Positions 47,871 to 60,800 are shown, counted from the stretch's first letter. The stretch is DNA of 64,000 bases from Harmothoe impar (GCA_947462335.1 OX381718.1:41756976-41820975); one strand, 5' to 3'. The notes: generated by a model not told the origin, from the sequence alone. Numbers and translations are program-made.

Positions 47871-50151
47871 GGTGGGAAATACCCACACACCCTCCTAGAC
47901 CATTATCATGTATACACATGCTGGGACTAATTAAAAAAAGGCACCTTGACAGGAAGCATATCTCCCGCAGTCTTAAGGTCAAATCCCACAGGGTGATTTA
48001 TGCTGGAAAATCGAATTGGAAATCTGTTGCGAATTGGGCAACTCCCTCCAATTTACAACAGATGTAACTACAACAGGCAGCTAAAACTGCAAGAGATCTG
48101 TTGCAAATTGGGCACAGAAAAAGATGCATCCACCTACTTGTGCCCTGGTGAAAGACACAAAAGAGGTGTCTTCATTCTACACATGTGCTCTGTTTTTTTT
48201 AATGTTGTCAAAAGTATGCATTCTTTACATTATCTTACTTTTTCCCTAGATACTTCACATAATCCTCCATATTAACATATATATGTATTGTAATACTCAG
48301 TATTATATCAACATAGGAATTAATCAATTTGTTCCCAAGGGTACAAATTTTTGCTAGGTAATGGCCACCTGCAGGGAGAATGGTGAATCACTTCTAGACA
48401 AGTTTAGGGATGGCATATGCCAGGTAGCTCTAGATGGGTCTTCTTGCTGAAGGGTTTTGCTTGCCAGCCCCTCACCTTGTCAAATTGACAAGGGAGTGCC
48501 AGGTTTGCCGACTCTGGATTTTTCTGTGCATACTAACCATTTGGAGTTGCGGTACCGGGTCACTTCGACGACAAGCGATCTCACAACATCATGGAAATTG
48601 AGGATGGAGTGGCGGTCACTCTATTGGTTTGTCTAAACAAAGACTATACTGCTACATACAGATGGGGGGGAGAGGGGGGAGGGGTAGAGGAGTAGGGGTC
48701 GTCAGAGTGACCAACAGATATCCAAGGAGAATTATAGATGCAGTTTAATTAGGTGTTGAGAGAAGAAAAAGAACGAAAAGAAAAAGAAACAAACAAAAGG
48801 GGGGGGGCATATATAATAAGATTACCATATCATAAATCCCTGCCACTTGGTACCCAATGCTCAATACCCTGCTTATTTATTTTTTTACCTTATATTTATA
48901 TCTCATTATTTACCCCTAAACAATCTTGAATATATCTAGGGAATAGATTTTTTTAATCATTCAGAAAGCCAACCTGATTATTATCTATATTTATATTTAT
49001 ATCTCATTATTTAAGGGCCAGCATGAAGCACCTCTTGCGAGTTTTTCGCATCGAGGCATTGATGCTCCCTCCATGTTGACAGTGAACATAATGTCCTAAA
49101 GCCGGATGCGGTCCTCTTAGGGTTAACCACAATAACAAAATAATGCTCTCCAATGTTGTCTGACGCCAATGCCCATTGTGCATTTGTGGTGTGGCACAAC
49201 AAAAACTCCCGTTATCAACACAATCCAGGTGTGGCTCATTTAACAAGGTAGGTACCCTTGCCTGTAACATAACGTAGCTCATTAAACGCAGACGTATCCT
49301 ATGCTTTCAGCACTGGTACGGCTGCGTTTAATGAGCTTTTACGTGGTTGCTAAAGGTCCCTAATATCAAATAGTGATATCTACCTCTTCCATTACACATG
49401 GATATAACGCAGAGGCGGATATAGGGTCCCCCCCAACTCTTTTAGATTTCTCGAAAAGATTTGTATGGTGATGTTTTAATCCGGTGAGACGTTTTTCAGT
49501 GTATGTGTTTGGTGGACCCCTCCCCCCTCCCCTCTGGCCTTTTCAGATTCCTGGGTCCACCCGTAAAACGTATCCACCGTAGCCATTATCTATTTAAAGG
49601 CAGCATTGTGCATTAAAGGCGCAAATATCTGGAGTCGGGACAGGTAGTCAACCATATAAATGCATTACTATGATCTTTATCGTCATGATGCATGCTGCCG
49701 TCCTTAAAGGGTTAGTGGTGTAGTGTGGGAGATTCAGTAGAATCTGGGTAGTCTTTCAGAACAGATTCATCAGTCGTCATAATGAGATTTTCGTCAATAG
49801 TGCAATATTTGCAACTGACGAGGGTTTGCAACGGGTCACGTGACCAAATGGAGGCCTCTGATTGGCTGCATATCGAGTGAGTAATAGCCAGTACTTAGTA
49901 TAGTCCCGATCCGATACATATTATACTACTAACACTTTTGGCGATTTACCTGATTGTCATCGGCAAACCCCAAATTATACCCCCCAGCAGATATGGCAGT
50001 CGTTCTTAATGAGACCCCTGACCTTGATATGAAGAGAAAGTGAAGAGAACCCCAAAATCAGTGAAGCTCTTGTTTATTCATTTATAGTTGACATAGTTAT
50101 TATCCGAATGCACTTGGTTACCATATTCAACATTATGAGCACACAGTCCAC

Positions 50152-50370
50152 TTAACCTTTTATGCCTCAATGCATGATGCCCTTGAATGCATCCCTGGTG
50201 AGTTACTTGCCAGGGCTGCATTCGTGCATCATGCAGACCCTACTTGAGGTACTCTCAAAGGGTCGGCATGGTGCACAAATGCAGCACTGGCGAGTTACTC
50301 AGTGGGGCTGGACTGGTGTATCATGACGACAGATGTCATCTTTTAGCGATATACGTCCTTAAAGGGTAAA
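50152..50370. mobile_element. TTAACC-family element in unit B
   Basis: Begins TTAACCTTTTATGCCTCAATG and ends CGTCCTTAAAGGGTAAA. Contains 'gcatccctggtgagttac' and 'gggctgcattcgtgcatcatgc'. A sister copy at 51,913-52,145 shares its position in the repeated flank, so it was present before the local duplication. Confidence 0.6.
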
Positions 50371-50536
50371 GTAATACTTTATCTATAGTTATAGCTGTAG
50401 TTAAACTGACCACAGAAAAAGGGAGCTATTTGGCCATTTCTAGTCTCATATTTTCGCCAAAAGAGGAGTGTTTGCTAGTAGAGTATGCTATATATTATGT
50501 TGCATATGCTAATTTATGCTATACATTTGGTAGCAA

Positions 50537-51116
50537 ACCCTGCAAACAAGATCTCGGGCAGAACTCGTGCGGTTCTTGAGTCACAACTCGGGATCCCTGG
50601 GAGAATTGTGCACGTATCTGGCACGAGAATATGTGAACAGCTTTTGACTGTGTCATATTCTGTGGAATTCCACGTTATTTATATCAAACAGAACTTGGGA
50701 ATTGAACGTTCGTAACTGAGTAGAATCCGGGTAGGTCACAATGGCACGAGAAAGGCACGAGATATTCCCAAGAATTGTGAACATGTCCTTAGTACAATCA
50801 GAACTTGGGAATTGAACGTTCACAACTGGGTAGAATCCGGGTAGGTCACAATGACACAAGAAAGGCATGGGAATTGAACGTTCACAACTGGGTAGAATTC
50901 TACCCAGTTGAGAACGTTCAATTTCAAGTTCTGATTGTAATAAGGATATGTTCACAATTCTTGGGAATATCTCGTGCCTTTCTTGTGTCATTGTGACCTA
51001 CCCGGATTCTACCCAGTTGCGAACGTTCAATTCCCGTACCTTTCTTGTGTCATTGTGACCTACCCGGATTCTACCCAGTTGCGAACGTTCAATTCCCAAG
51101 TTCTGTTTGGAGGGAA
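50537..51116. mobile_element. Fold-back element inserted in the duplicated 3' flank
   Basis: At 52,300-52,310 the uninterrupted flank reads 'tggtagcaaagcatcaata'; here the same flank is split between 'ggtagcaaa' (50,537) and 'agcatgaatac' (51,117). The insert is made of inverted copies of 'gaacttgggaattgaacgtt', 'gtagaatccgggtaggtcac' and 'gatattcccaagaattgtgaac', with a centre near 50,895. Repeated short units indicate internal amplification. Confidence 0.7.
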
Positions 51117-51249
51117 AGCATGAATACGATCTTAATAATGTTGACACACTGGTACCACTCAAAATCAACTATACTTCCTGGTAGACAGTTCCGCACTAAA
51201 ATGTCAGTTGTCACCTACATGTACTGTCAAATGGGTTCTACTTGTTCAC

Positions 51250-51835
51250 AAAAATAACACCATTGGGAGGGAATTATCTCTTACCCCAGCCAAGGGTACA
51301 TAGACAGAGCTGCACGCTAAAGTTACCGAGTTACTGGTTACTGCACGAGCGGTGCCTGGGCTGTATTGCACGCTGGCCATAGGCCTAGTGCAATACGGCC
51401 CAGGCACTGCAAGTGCAGTAACCAGTGACGAGGTGACTTTTAAGTGAAGCTCTGTATTTATTTCAGGGTATTTCGATGTAAAATAGATATGTAGTCTATG
51501 TTTCTTTACTTCCACGATGTTTTTTTACTTCCGTGGCGTTTGTTTACCTCCGTTGGCCGCCATTTTGAATTTCGCAGAGGTCACGTGACCCTCGGTAGCC
51601 TGGCGACCCCATGGCGACCCCATAGCGACCCCTGGGAGCATGCAATACAGCTACAGCGTGCAATACAGCCTAGGGTTATTGCACGCCTCACTCACATACG
51701 ACCCTGCCATTGCTTTAGCATTGATAGATCGTATTCACCATGAAATAAAGACACTTATTTTGGATTGGCTTGTCACCGATCTAGCCATATTCACAATGTG
51801 TATACACAGTACTTATATATCACATCTTGGTTAAT
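51250..51835. mobile_element. Insert with CAATACGGCCCAGGC palindromes
   Basis: It separates two segments that are joined in the other flank copies. Inverted words 'ctgtattgcacgc' and 'gcgtgcaatacag' recur (51,358-51,372, 51,655-51,668, 51,677-51,687), and an inverted pair 'gttactggttactgcac' / 'gtgcagtaaccagtgac' surrounds the centre near 51,390. A TCACGTGA E-box lies at about 51,581-51,588. Confidence 0.5.
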
Positions 51836-51912
51836 TTATAGTTGACATATTTATTACCTAAATAATTTTTGTACTTGGTTACCATAATCAACATAATGAG
51901 CGCACAACGCAC

Positions 51913-52145
51913 TTAACTTAAGGACGGCATAATGCCTCAATAGATGATGCCCTTGGTCGCCATGATGCACGAATCAAGCCCTGGCAAGTAACTTACCAGG
52001 GCTGCATTCAAGCATCATGCCGACCCTACAGGGTCGGCATGATGCACCAATGCAGCACTGGCAAATTACTTGGTGAATGAGGGTGCTTTGGTGTATCATG
52101 CAGACAAATGTCATCTTTTAGCGGTATCCGTCCTTAAAGGGTTAA
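51913..52145. mobile_element. TTAACC-family element in unit B (sister copy)
   Basis: Begins TTAACTTAAGGACGGCATAATGCC and ends CCGTCCTTAAAGGGTTAAA. Interior contains 'cagggctgcattcaagcatcatgcc'. The TIRs are the cleanest of the family in this window. Confidence 0.65.
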
Positions 52146-52774
52146 AAATAATACTTTATCTTCTTATAGCTACAGTTAAACTGACCACAGAAAGGGGGGA
52201 GCTAGTTGGCAATTTCTAGTCTTATATTTTCGCCATAAGAGGAGTGTTTGCTAGTAGAGTATGCTACATATTACGTTGCCTACGCTAATTTATGCTGGTA
52301 GCAAAGCATCAATACAATCTTAATAATGTTGACACACTGGTACTTCTCAAAATCAACTATACTTCCTGGTAGACAGTTCCGCATGAAAATGTCTGTTGTC
52401 ACCTACATGTACTGTCAAATGGGTTCTACTTGTTCAAACTGGCACTAAAATAATCGTGGAGCTTGTAGAATATGCCAAGCAAGATAAATGAATACTAGTC
52501 ATTATTGGAACCCATTGTATAATGTTCGCCGGTTCAATAGCTACAGTTTAGTTTAGTATTGAAAATATTAAATCGAATCTGAGCGACACTGGATTTATCG
52601 AATCACAACCAGGGACTTAGGCTGGCAACACCATACATGTCTTTAATACTATAATGCTGATACTTTAGAATAATGGAAGAGTTTACAATGTATATGAAGA
52701 GAGCCATTCATAGACGCTTTTGTTCAATTTGGATCTTAGCGGCAATAGTTGTTGCGAAAAAATCTAAAAATCTA

Positions 52775-53085
52775 ATTTTATTCTCATGAAATCGGGCCAA
52801 GTTCATAGTCTATGACCGGGTGCAATGTATGACCAGGTGCAATCTATGACCGGCTAGGGGAAAAACTGCTTTATTTAGGGCAGATGAAGATATAAATGGT
52901 GGATATGTTAATGGGTGTTTTAAGACTTTCTATCACTCATTTTATTTCAATCTACATCTGCCCTAAATAAACTGTTTTCTTTCAAGCCGGTCATAGATTG
53001 CACCCGGTCATAGATTGCACCTGGTCATAGATTGCACCCGGTCATAGACTTTGAAATTGGCCCAATTTCGTGAGACACAGCCTTA
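52775..53085. mobile_element. Hairpin element with CCGGTCATAGATTGCA tandem words
   Basis: Right arm carries four copies of a 'ggtcatagattgcaccc' word, the left arm three of its inverse, with 'catctgccctaaataaac' inverted nearer the centre. Ends in TCGTGAGACACAGCC as in 26,000-26,326. It lies just downstream of the copy 3 stop codon and is absent from the aligned place in unit A. Confidence 0.65.
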
Positions 53086-53146
53086 AGGTTTTTTCAAAAG
53101 AAAAATATTTTAACCGAAGATTCGGGTACTGATAAAAAAAATTGAC

Positions 53147-56100
53147 CTAATTGAATACATGGCTGTGTGCCTCGTGCCTGGCCATGGTATGGTGGAAGTG
53201 CCAGTCATGTGTTTTATCCAGCCTGTTCGCACCACCATTCCCATAGACAAGGCTCTTCTTCTTGGCACAATATCCAGGAAACTTGAAAACATTGTCGTCT
53301 TCAACCCCTTCTTTCATGTCATACCAGTTCTCTGTTGCATGAATTTTGAGGCCATTAAGGGACATTGTTAACTCCATTTTCACCGGCACACAGTTGTCCT
53401 CGGTGAGGTAGATGTGTGCGGCGTCTAGCCCGGTAGTGTCCTGCTTGGCACGAACATCCCAGATCTGGACTGGAACACCGTCCAACTTGCCTCTTCTCAC
53501 TCGTAGATAGACTCCCTTCAGCAGTCTGCCTGTAACATAACATAAATTTATCAATATTTTGGAGTGGTAATTTTTAACAATAGGGAAGGGGGTGGTGGCC
53601 ACCAGAATATTTGGACCCTTAAGGGACCCTTAAGGGGGGTACCAAAACCATTTGAACCCCTCTTGAGGTGCTTGAGGAGAGGGGACCAACAATATTTAAC
53701 CGCCTTTAGCAAAAAGCCTGTGTGTTACTAAAGCTTAAATTGGGATGGCCGGGAGCATTTTGTGATGGAAAACCACTGCGGACCTGTATGGTACAATAAC
53801 CTCTGAGGCGCAGCCAAATATGGTATGCACCATATTCTACTGGTCCAAGGAGGTTTTCTCACTTATACTCCACCTTCCATCCATAGTAGAGAAGGAAAAT
53901 GTTATATGTGACCCGTTTTAACGAAATGGGTCGGAAGTCGCACATTAAAATTTTTATGATATTGCCATATTCATTTACAGCTCATCAAGAGCTTTCATTT
54001 GGTATGTGACATGTAGTATATTGTCCAGTTTTGAACTTTTGATGATATTTTTGACACTTTTTTGTTGAATTAAATGAGAATTGATTAAAATGAGATAATT
54101 AACATTTGAATTAGATATTATCTATATTATACAATATAATTATAAATCCTATGGCCATCATTTTGGGAATAATGGGAGTTGAAATCTTGTTTGTGACTTA
54201 GTATTCCAAAAGATACCTATTCATATGTTAGAAAAATATCAAAAACTCATTTTACAAAAAAAAAAAAAAAATTCACCCTAGAGTCTTTACTTTTTTAACA
54301 GCCTATATCTAAGCTCCTTAGAGTGTGACTTCCGACCCATTTCTTTAAAACGGGTCACATATATCCATGTTTAAATGAGAAATTTACATGATTTTCACAA
54401 TTCCATAAGATAATGTGGGGTTTGAACCCGCAATGGTCCACATTCAACACTGATCTCATTCATAGGCATAATACAAAATACATATAGATGCCTGACTCAC
54501 TAGCTCAGTTAGTAACACCACTGACATGTAATCTGAACATTTCGGGTACCAGTCCTGACTGTCAGAGGCACATTCTTACTGAGTTACCTTTTTTAACAAA
54601 ATCCCAACCCTCTATCCATAGTAGTACAAGAAAATGTTATATTACCATCTATCAAATTTGGAAAAGAAAAATGGAAAAATGATAAGAAAAACAGAAAGAA
54701 TCCTAACCTCCCATGATATCAATGCAATATTGCATTCTGAAACTCATCTCATATCAGCACTGATATCTCGACCCATAGTGCCATCTGTAGTCACATACGC
54801 ACACTAGTCTTCTATACTGTTCAGTACTGTTCAAAAGACTCAGTGCAGCACTAAAATAATAATTTTGTGGACAGTCGAGGGAAAAGGGTCCTCCAAGGTA
54901 AAAACTCAATAATGAAACTGATGTCATCAGCTTTCCAATGATATCTTTTATTAGCAGATACCACCTCTAATTCTTGAGTACTGGCTCTCTGAATATGTGT
55001 GGTCACTGTCCAATCTTAAATGCCAATAAGCTCTATCTTACTTTGTTTTAGAGATATTCCTATCTAATTAGCATAATCTTTCTAATTACCAAATATCCTA
55101 ACTTTTTCAAACATTTGGTCACAGCTTTTGATCAAAAAATGGTATTTACATTTTGTTTTCAGCATTAAAATCGTTGTATCAATCAATCCTTTTGGTTTTT
55201 CGATTTAAAATGAAAATCATGTTTCCATGGCAACCAAACACCAATTTAGGCCCAAAACATTCTTTTCCATTCCAAATATGGAATGTTTTCACCAAAGATG
55301 GAATCTTCTAACGTGGCCTATCATATTCTACATAAAAAAGTAGTATAGATAACTTTTTGCCGTATTTTGGTACTTTCTTTTGGTTATATGGAGCCCCCTG
55401 GTGGCCAAAGTTGGTACTAATAATCCCAGCAGAGAAAATCTGAAATTGGAAGTGTATATGAAGACTGACGCTCTCCAACTTATAGAATGCCCTTGGCGGT
55501 GCCACTGGACAGATCCCCTCGACTTCGGGCCTTGGTCAGGGGCCCCTGTAGGCTCGCCTTGGTTAAACGCGTAGCCCTGTCATTGTCTTATACCATTCAT
55601 ACGTCAACTCACTTGTACATAATCTACCACATATCTGACTCACAGTAGGCAGTGCACCTCAGTGGACCGCATCCACATACAACCCTCTACCGGAGTATGT
55701 AACATACAATGAAGTCATTTGTTTTGTTCTCTCAGCCAACTGTGGTGTACACTGATATTCCTAGGCTCCCTATACGACCAATCTCTCAGTCACTAGTGCC
55801 TAACTTAGTAAGTCATTTTTTGGCTCCCTATACGACTAACCCAGGTAAGGTACCTTTAAGGGCCGCTGCTGCCTCTTGGCAGCATCTAAAATACCCTTGA
55901 AAAAACGCTGCTGCCATAGGGCAGCAAAATTGCCACCCTAGGGCAGCAATATCACTAAATTATAGCTCCTGCTATGAAACAAATAATGAGAATTTTTGAA
56001 TGAATCCAAAAATATTTAACATGAATACTACGTCCCCTTGTCAGAAATGTATAAATTCTGTCTCCAATGCAACTTATTTTACCCCTTAGCCACTGACCCA

Positions 56101-57612
56101 GGGAGCACATACTTGCAAAGTTGCATATTCCCATGGCATTGGGCCGGTGGTTAAGTCCCAAATGACATTTTTCAAGGCCAGCAGGGAAAGGGTTAATGTC
56201 CGGTCGGTCAGTACTGACCAACCCACCATAGTTTTTTAATTTCCAGGGGGAGCCACGGAATGGTGATCATAGTATCTTACAGGTGGCCCCAACTGGTGGT
56301 ATTCAAATACAACACACCAATGATGAACCTAGGTTAGCCACTATTGACTGACCCCTCAGTCATTTTTGAATATAACATTGCCATTATGACTAACACACAT
56401 ATGACGAACCTAGGATAGTCTGTACCGACTAACCCTTACAATCTATGGATTTTCAGTGTATGTGTGTACATGTATACCTGGTAGAAGAGGCATTTTCATT
56501 GGCTTCTTCAGGCACATGCCCATGGTCGGCATGGCGTAGTAGGCAAGCTGACTGCTAGAGTGGATGAAGATATTGACCTTCGTTGTCTGTCCCATTGCGA
56601 ACACCCTCTCGGAGATGACTCCCCTGGAGTGAGGAAACGTAGATATAAGAATCAATAAGTATAGTGATTGACCGAAGGACACAATGAGGGAATTGAAGGG
56701 AGGGAATGATAGGGGAAAGAGATGATAGGGCCCAATGGGGAACGAGGATTGGTAGGAAGACCAGAATACTAGAATTAAGGAGCCAAATCAAAAATCAGGA
56801 GAAAGCAAGACAGCATTGAACAAGGGAAAGGGCAAAGAGGAAGTGCACTGTAAAGAATTCCCCTTGAATTTATGGGAATCCCAGTTACATTTGACAGTGT
56901 ATCACAGTAATTTGGTTTACAGTGAATTACTTGAAGCTTATTAATTTCGCAATAAACCTCCATAAACCAGTACAGTGAAACTTCTTTATTTCTCTAACAA
57001 TGAATCTGTCTTCTGGATTGCTCTGCCTGGCAGTCGTGGGTCATTATCACCCAGGGAATATTTCATAATAAATATGAAGTCCTGGCACAAGATTATTTAT
57101 GGAACCAAAATCGATTTGGTGGATAACAGTAATGAATTGTATGCTTGTATAAATCACGACTGTAGAATGATAATCAGTGCTAAGTCACAATAAAATGTTG
57201 ATAATGCATTAAATCGACTACAGTATAATAGCTAATCTACTGCCTCAGGCCACTCTGAACAGTGAAATTCCATATAAATTATCGTTGTTCCCCTAAAAGA
57301 ACGTAGGTTTCCAGGCTCCCATTGATGCCAGCATGTTGAACCATTGCGAATAAAAATTTAAAAAAAACCACATGTTTCCTTATTCTGTTTATCATATACA
57401 ACTTACCTCCCGATAGTGTCATCAGCATGAAGTGTTCCTTCCCCAGTGCCTATCACATTACCACCCATCTCCAGCTTGACTTTGAACTTTCCCTCAAGCT
57501 TTGTGGGAACTGGGCACTTTCTAATGACATCTTTAACATGTCCTATACCAAAGCCTGCCACGGCCTGGAGGCCGAGCACCAGTAGTAGAATCACCAGGTC
57601 CTGGTGCTTCAT
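53147..57612 (-). CDS. Ependymin-related secreted protein, copy 3 (three exons)
   Basis: Minus strand. Exons 57,612-57,407, 56,623-56,478 and 53,529-53,147 join to 244 codons plus stop, with GT/AG introns. Residues 1-20 (MKHQDLVILLLVLGLQAVAG) are a signal peptide. Then come the ependymin-related marks: CPVPTKLEGKF, HADDTIGRGVISERV, a Cys in TMGMCLKKP, GVPVQIWDV, LTEDNCVPVKM and MKEGVEDDNVFKFPGYC. The four family cysteines are present. The C-terminus is His-rich (DWHFHHTMARHEAHSHVFN), which may bind metal, but that is only inference. The protein is secreted; what it binds is not known for most members. Intron 1 (783 bp) resembles that of copy 2. Intron 2 (2,948 bp against 2,056 in copy 2) is longer because of transposon insertions. 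This is the only intact member of the duplicated pair. Confidence 0.8.
53908..54358. mobile_element. 451-bp element, TIR GTGACCCGTTTTAA, ATAT target duplication
   Basis: Begins GTGACCCGTTTTAACGAAAT and ends CTTTAAAACGGGTCAC. ATAT lies on both sides (53,904-53,907 and 54,359-54,362). Unit A has the empty site: 'aatgttatatatccatg' near 44,308-44,324. The insertion therefore came after the duplication. No coding frame. Confidence 0.85.
54489..54572 (+). ncRNA. tRNA-like segment in intron 2 of copy 3
   Basis: CTAGCTCAGTTAGTA is a good A-box, followed by a loop ACATGTAATC and TCGGGTACCAGTCC in the T-arm position. The outer strands TGCCTGA and TCAGAGGCA can partly pair. It is the counterpart of 44,435-44,520. 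Probably a tRNA-Thr-like fossil or SINE head rather than a functional gene. Confidence 0.35.
54875..55436. mobile_element. GGGAAAAGGGTCCTCC-family element in intron 2 of copy 3
   Basis: Starts CGAGGGAAAAGGGTCCTCC. The interior is inversely matched to 29,489-29,944 ('tttccatggcaaccaaaca', 'attccaaatatggaatg', 'ccccctggtggccaaag'). A diverged copy occupies about 44,930-45,500 of copy 2 intron 2, so this insertion predates the duplication. Confidence 0.6.
55750..56458 (+). mobile_element. TA-flanked CACTGA-TIR element carrying a nested MITE
   Basis: Begins CACTGATATTCCTAGG and ends ATGGATTTTCAGTG, with TA at 55,748-55,749 and 56,459-56,460. Copy 2 has the empty site ('actgtggtgtatgtatg', 45,985-46,002). 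Without the nested MITE (55,851-56,196) its length is about 363 bp, matching the 359-bp relative at 19,428-19,786. Confidence 0.85.
55851..56196 (+). mobile_element. Nested 345-bp MITE (same family as 4,495-4,842)
   Basis: Runs from CCTTTAAGGGCCGCTGCTG to GCAGGGAAAGGGTTAA. It aligns along its whole length to 4,495-4,842 in inverse orientation. Its left outer TTAA is lost or altered. Confidence 0.8.
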
Positions 57613-57850
57613 ACTGACTGTTGGATAGTCGTTCTCTTGTGCTGCCTCTCTACAAGTGGCGGTTTTGACTTAACAATTAATGTTCGACTCAGCACGAGGA
57701 CCGTCTTATGTAGGTGGTTTTAAAGGTGTCCATGTACCCAGAGACCATGTAGTGGTGATTGTTGGAACTAATATGGCGCCAATACTAATGTATTATGATG
57801 AGAATGATAGTGCTGACAGTATCACACTCCCAGAGATGCAGTCGAAGCTA

Positions 57851-60800
57851 TGCCTGTACTGCACTGTCTTTGTACCGTATCTCCCTGAATCCCCGTTTAT
57901 GAATCTTCAAATGGAAAAAGAGATGTGAAGACTGGTGCAAATCGTTTTTGTTTTTGTTTTTGTATTTTTAATTCCACATCTACGAAGGGAAGGTGGACAG
58001 CAGTCCCTATGACTTTGTTTATTTTTTTTTTGAGATACAAGAGCTACATAGATGCTTTAGTACGGGAAGCACCATGTTTAACAGGACCCATTGGGTATGA
58101 TATAAACGTATTCAATGGGAAATAGTTGTCTTTACTGCACTAAATGGCACACAAAAAAAATATTAATAGGCGTCTAGCCGGTTGGATTATTAACCAATGA
58201 GAAAATTCCCTGGGCTTCACTGCAGAATTATTAGGGGGCATTATGTAACAGCCTGTACCCATTGTGATTACTGTATCAGTGCTTATCTCGCCGGTTACCA
58301 GATCAAGCAATGGTGCCCCCTACTAAGAAACCTGCAACCTCGGTATAAACACCAACTCCATTTATAAATACCGTATTTCACATAATTATAGCGGCATCTC
58401 ACTCACCTTGTGGCTTGATGGGATAAAATCTCAGTGCAATGTTTGTGTAATGTTTGACAGACAAAAGTATAGGCTGGGCTGTATAATGTTTCACAGCAAT
58501 TGCATTATCATTTGTCTTACCAGTGCTTCACCCTTCCGTGAGGATGGTACTAAAATTGCTCAGATGTATAATTAAAGAAAGTATGATTCCTTTTAGCGTT
58601 TCTTATTTGGTATTATAACTTCTAACCAGAATCTATGCAATTTTGTGAAAGATAATTAAGTTATGAATCAGGAGCATTTGAATAGGATTTTACACCTTTA
58701 AGATAAAAAATGCGACGTTGGTATAACAGTGGTTCCGCTTTTATATTTATTACAACACAGGAAATAGTCTTAGCTCATAAATACCTGACTTTAGAATATA
58801 TGACACAAGCCTTAACACGTGCAGTTGCATTTGCCAATAAAATCCCCCTTATGCTGTCTTTATTCCAACCTATTCCATTTAGCTTACCTCCGGATGGGGA
58901 GGGGCATACTAAAAGGTCAACACGTTGGTACCCCTACAGCAACAGTCCGAGTGGAGCCGAGACAGGTTATAAACCCTATAGATATGTAGGGCGGGTGGGG
59001 ATTTAACCTTGCGTGTTCTGCATGAATGGGTGAGTACAATGTATTGACATAAGTCAAGGTATTCTTATTGTGGTATAGGTATTCTATTCAATTCAAAGCT
59101 GCAGTATATATGTCTAGATATTTGTATAAGTATGATCGATGTTATGAAGTAGCTTCCACAGTTTTGTATTGCAATACATAATATGTAGTCTATGTAATAA
59201 CTTGGAAAAACGGGTGGATTGTAGAACGTGTGAGTAAGAGAAGCGTTCAGGTGACCTGAAACAAACCTACATCATAATTACACGTGAAACCTCCCAAGCT
59301 CACTTCTGATTCGAATATTTTTATGATTAAAAAATGAGAATTGATATTTATGTTTATATTCCACTAGAAATGTGTAGTAACATGATAATATTAAATGGCC
59401 CTTTCTGATATGAACATGTTTGGTGAGGCACATGAAATAATGAAAGCATAATATTCACTTTGCAGGACATAAATCTATCATCCTTGCTGGCCATATTAAA
59501 ATATATATTCTGACATATTTGGTAGCGAAAATTTATTTGTGAACGGGAGTTACATACTAGCACTGGACTGCGCGTGAATCATTTGTAAATTATTCTACCC
59601 AGCAATTCATTGTCATATATTTGGCCACCTTTGGCCAACTTTGGTCATGCCGCAACCTGACCAAAGTTGCCGAATTTGGACATGCCGAAATGTGAGTGGC
59701 TACGGCTTTTATCAAACAAATCTGAATATTTCCCCTAGCTATCGCTACAATGTAAAAAAAAGTATATGAATTCCAGGGATGTACAGAATGGTATAGTGTC
59801 AATGGTCTGCTTCTATAATTATGTGTGTGCAGTCTACTCTATGGAGTCTATACGTTAATACTTTGTTTCGATATAATTATAGTTATGATCCAACACATTG
59901 CAATCATTGAATGGATGCCAATCTTAGGTAACATGGAATAAAAACAAGGCAATTTATCATGAATTATTATACAGTGTGGCAGACTAGTAGTTTATTTATT
60001 GGCATGTGCTGCTTGTGTGATTGAGAAACTGCACCCTGCACGTACAGCTTGTGACCTTCAGCTTAACATAGCAGATAAGTATGCCATTGCATGCTCCAGC
60101 AGAATACATCCCCCATTTCACCGAGTGTATGTAAACCATATCAGGTACATCATATACAATGTCTATAGAGAGGAGGGCGGAACAGCTACTCACCCTGGTG
60201 TTAGACTGGTGCATACTTTCGTTTAATTTAGGAACCAAACGGATATGGAGTGGTGAGATCCCAATACAATGGTGCCATCTATGGCAGTTTGGGGAACTAG
60301 TTACTGTAGGCTTCAATGAGGCAGAGTGCTAATAAGAGACAATCTAAAATATTCTTTTTAACCACAAGCAATGAAGCTCCCTCAATGCTCCATCTGCAAG
60401 TTTGTACAGCACATATCATTTTATTCATTTCCTTTTTTAGATTTAGTGGAACTACCCTTAAAATGTTTCAGTAATTGTAACTGTAATCTTAGGCTTCATA
60501 ACATCCCAATGTCAGGTCAACTAGCCTAGAGTTCTCTACTCTCAAACAATGCATGCCTCTAAGGGGGAAGTCTTTTTGATATGGGTGTATCATTGATTAG
60601 TTGTTATAATTATGTTGTAGTGTTTGGGTATGATGGCATTTTCTCAGACATGCTGATTTGGAGAGAACCCACAGCAATGTTGTAGTTCCCCTGCTCCCCA
60701 AGAGATGGAGCCCTTGCAGTTGGACCCCCCCCCCCTACAGTGTCTACGCATACATCACGTAGAAGTAATGATAGATTGCTGACCCCACCATGGTATAATG

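Larger units (their letters stand above)
47868..57850. repeat. Tandem duplication, unit B (holds ependymin-related copy 3)
   Basis: Same block order as unit A, enlarged by insertions: a 3'-flank segment present twice (about 50,080-51,250 and 51,840-52,560), a hairpin at about 50,537-51,116, a block at about 51,250-51,835, and transposons in intron 2. Both upstream ends share 'ccatgtagtggtgattgttggaactaat' and 'ggcgccaatactaatgt'. Confidence 0.8.

Noticed and set aside
51250..51515. 89-aa minus-strand frame
   Set aside because: Lies in a palindromic insert and is explained by the repeat.
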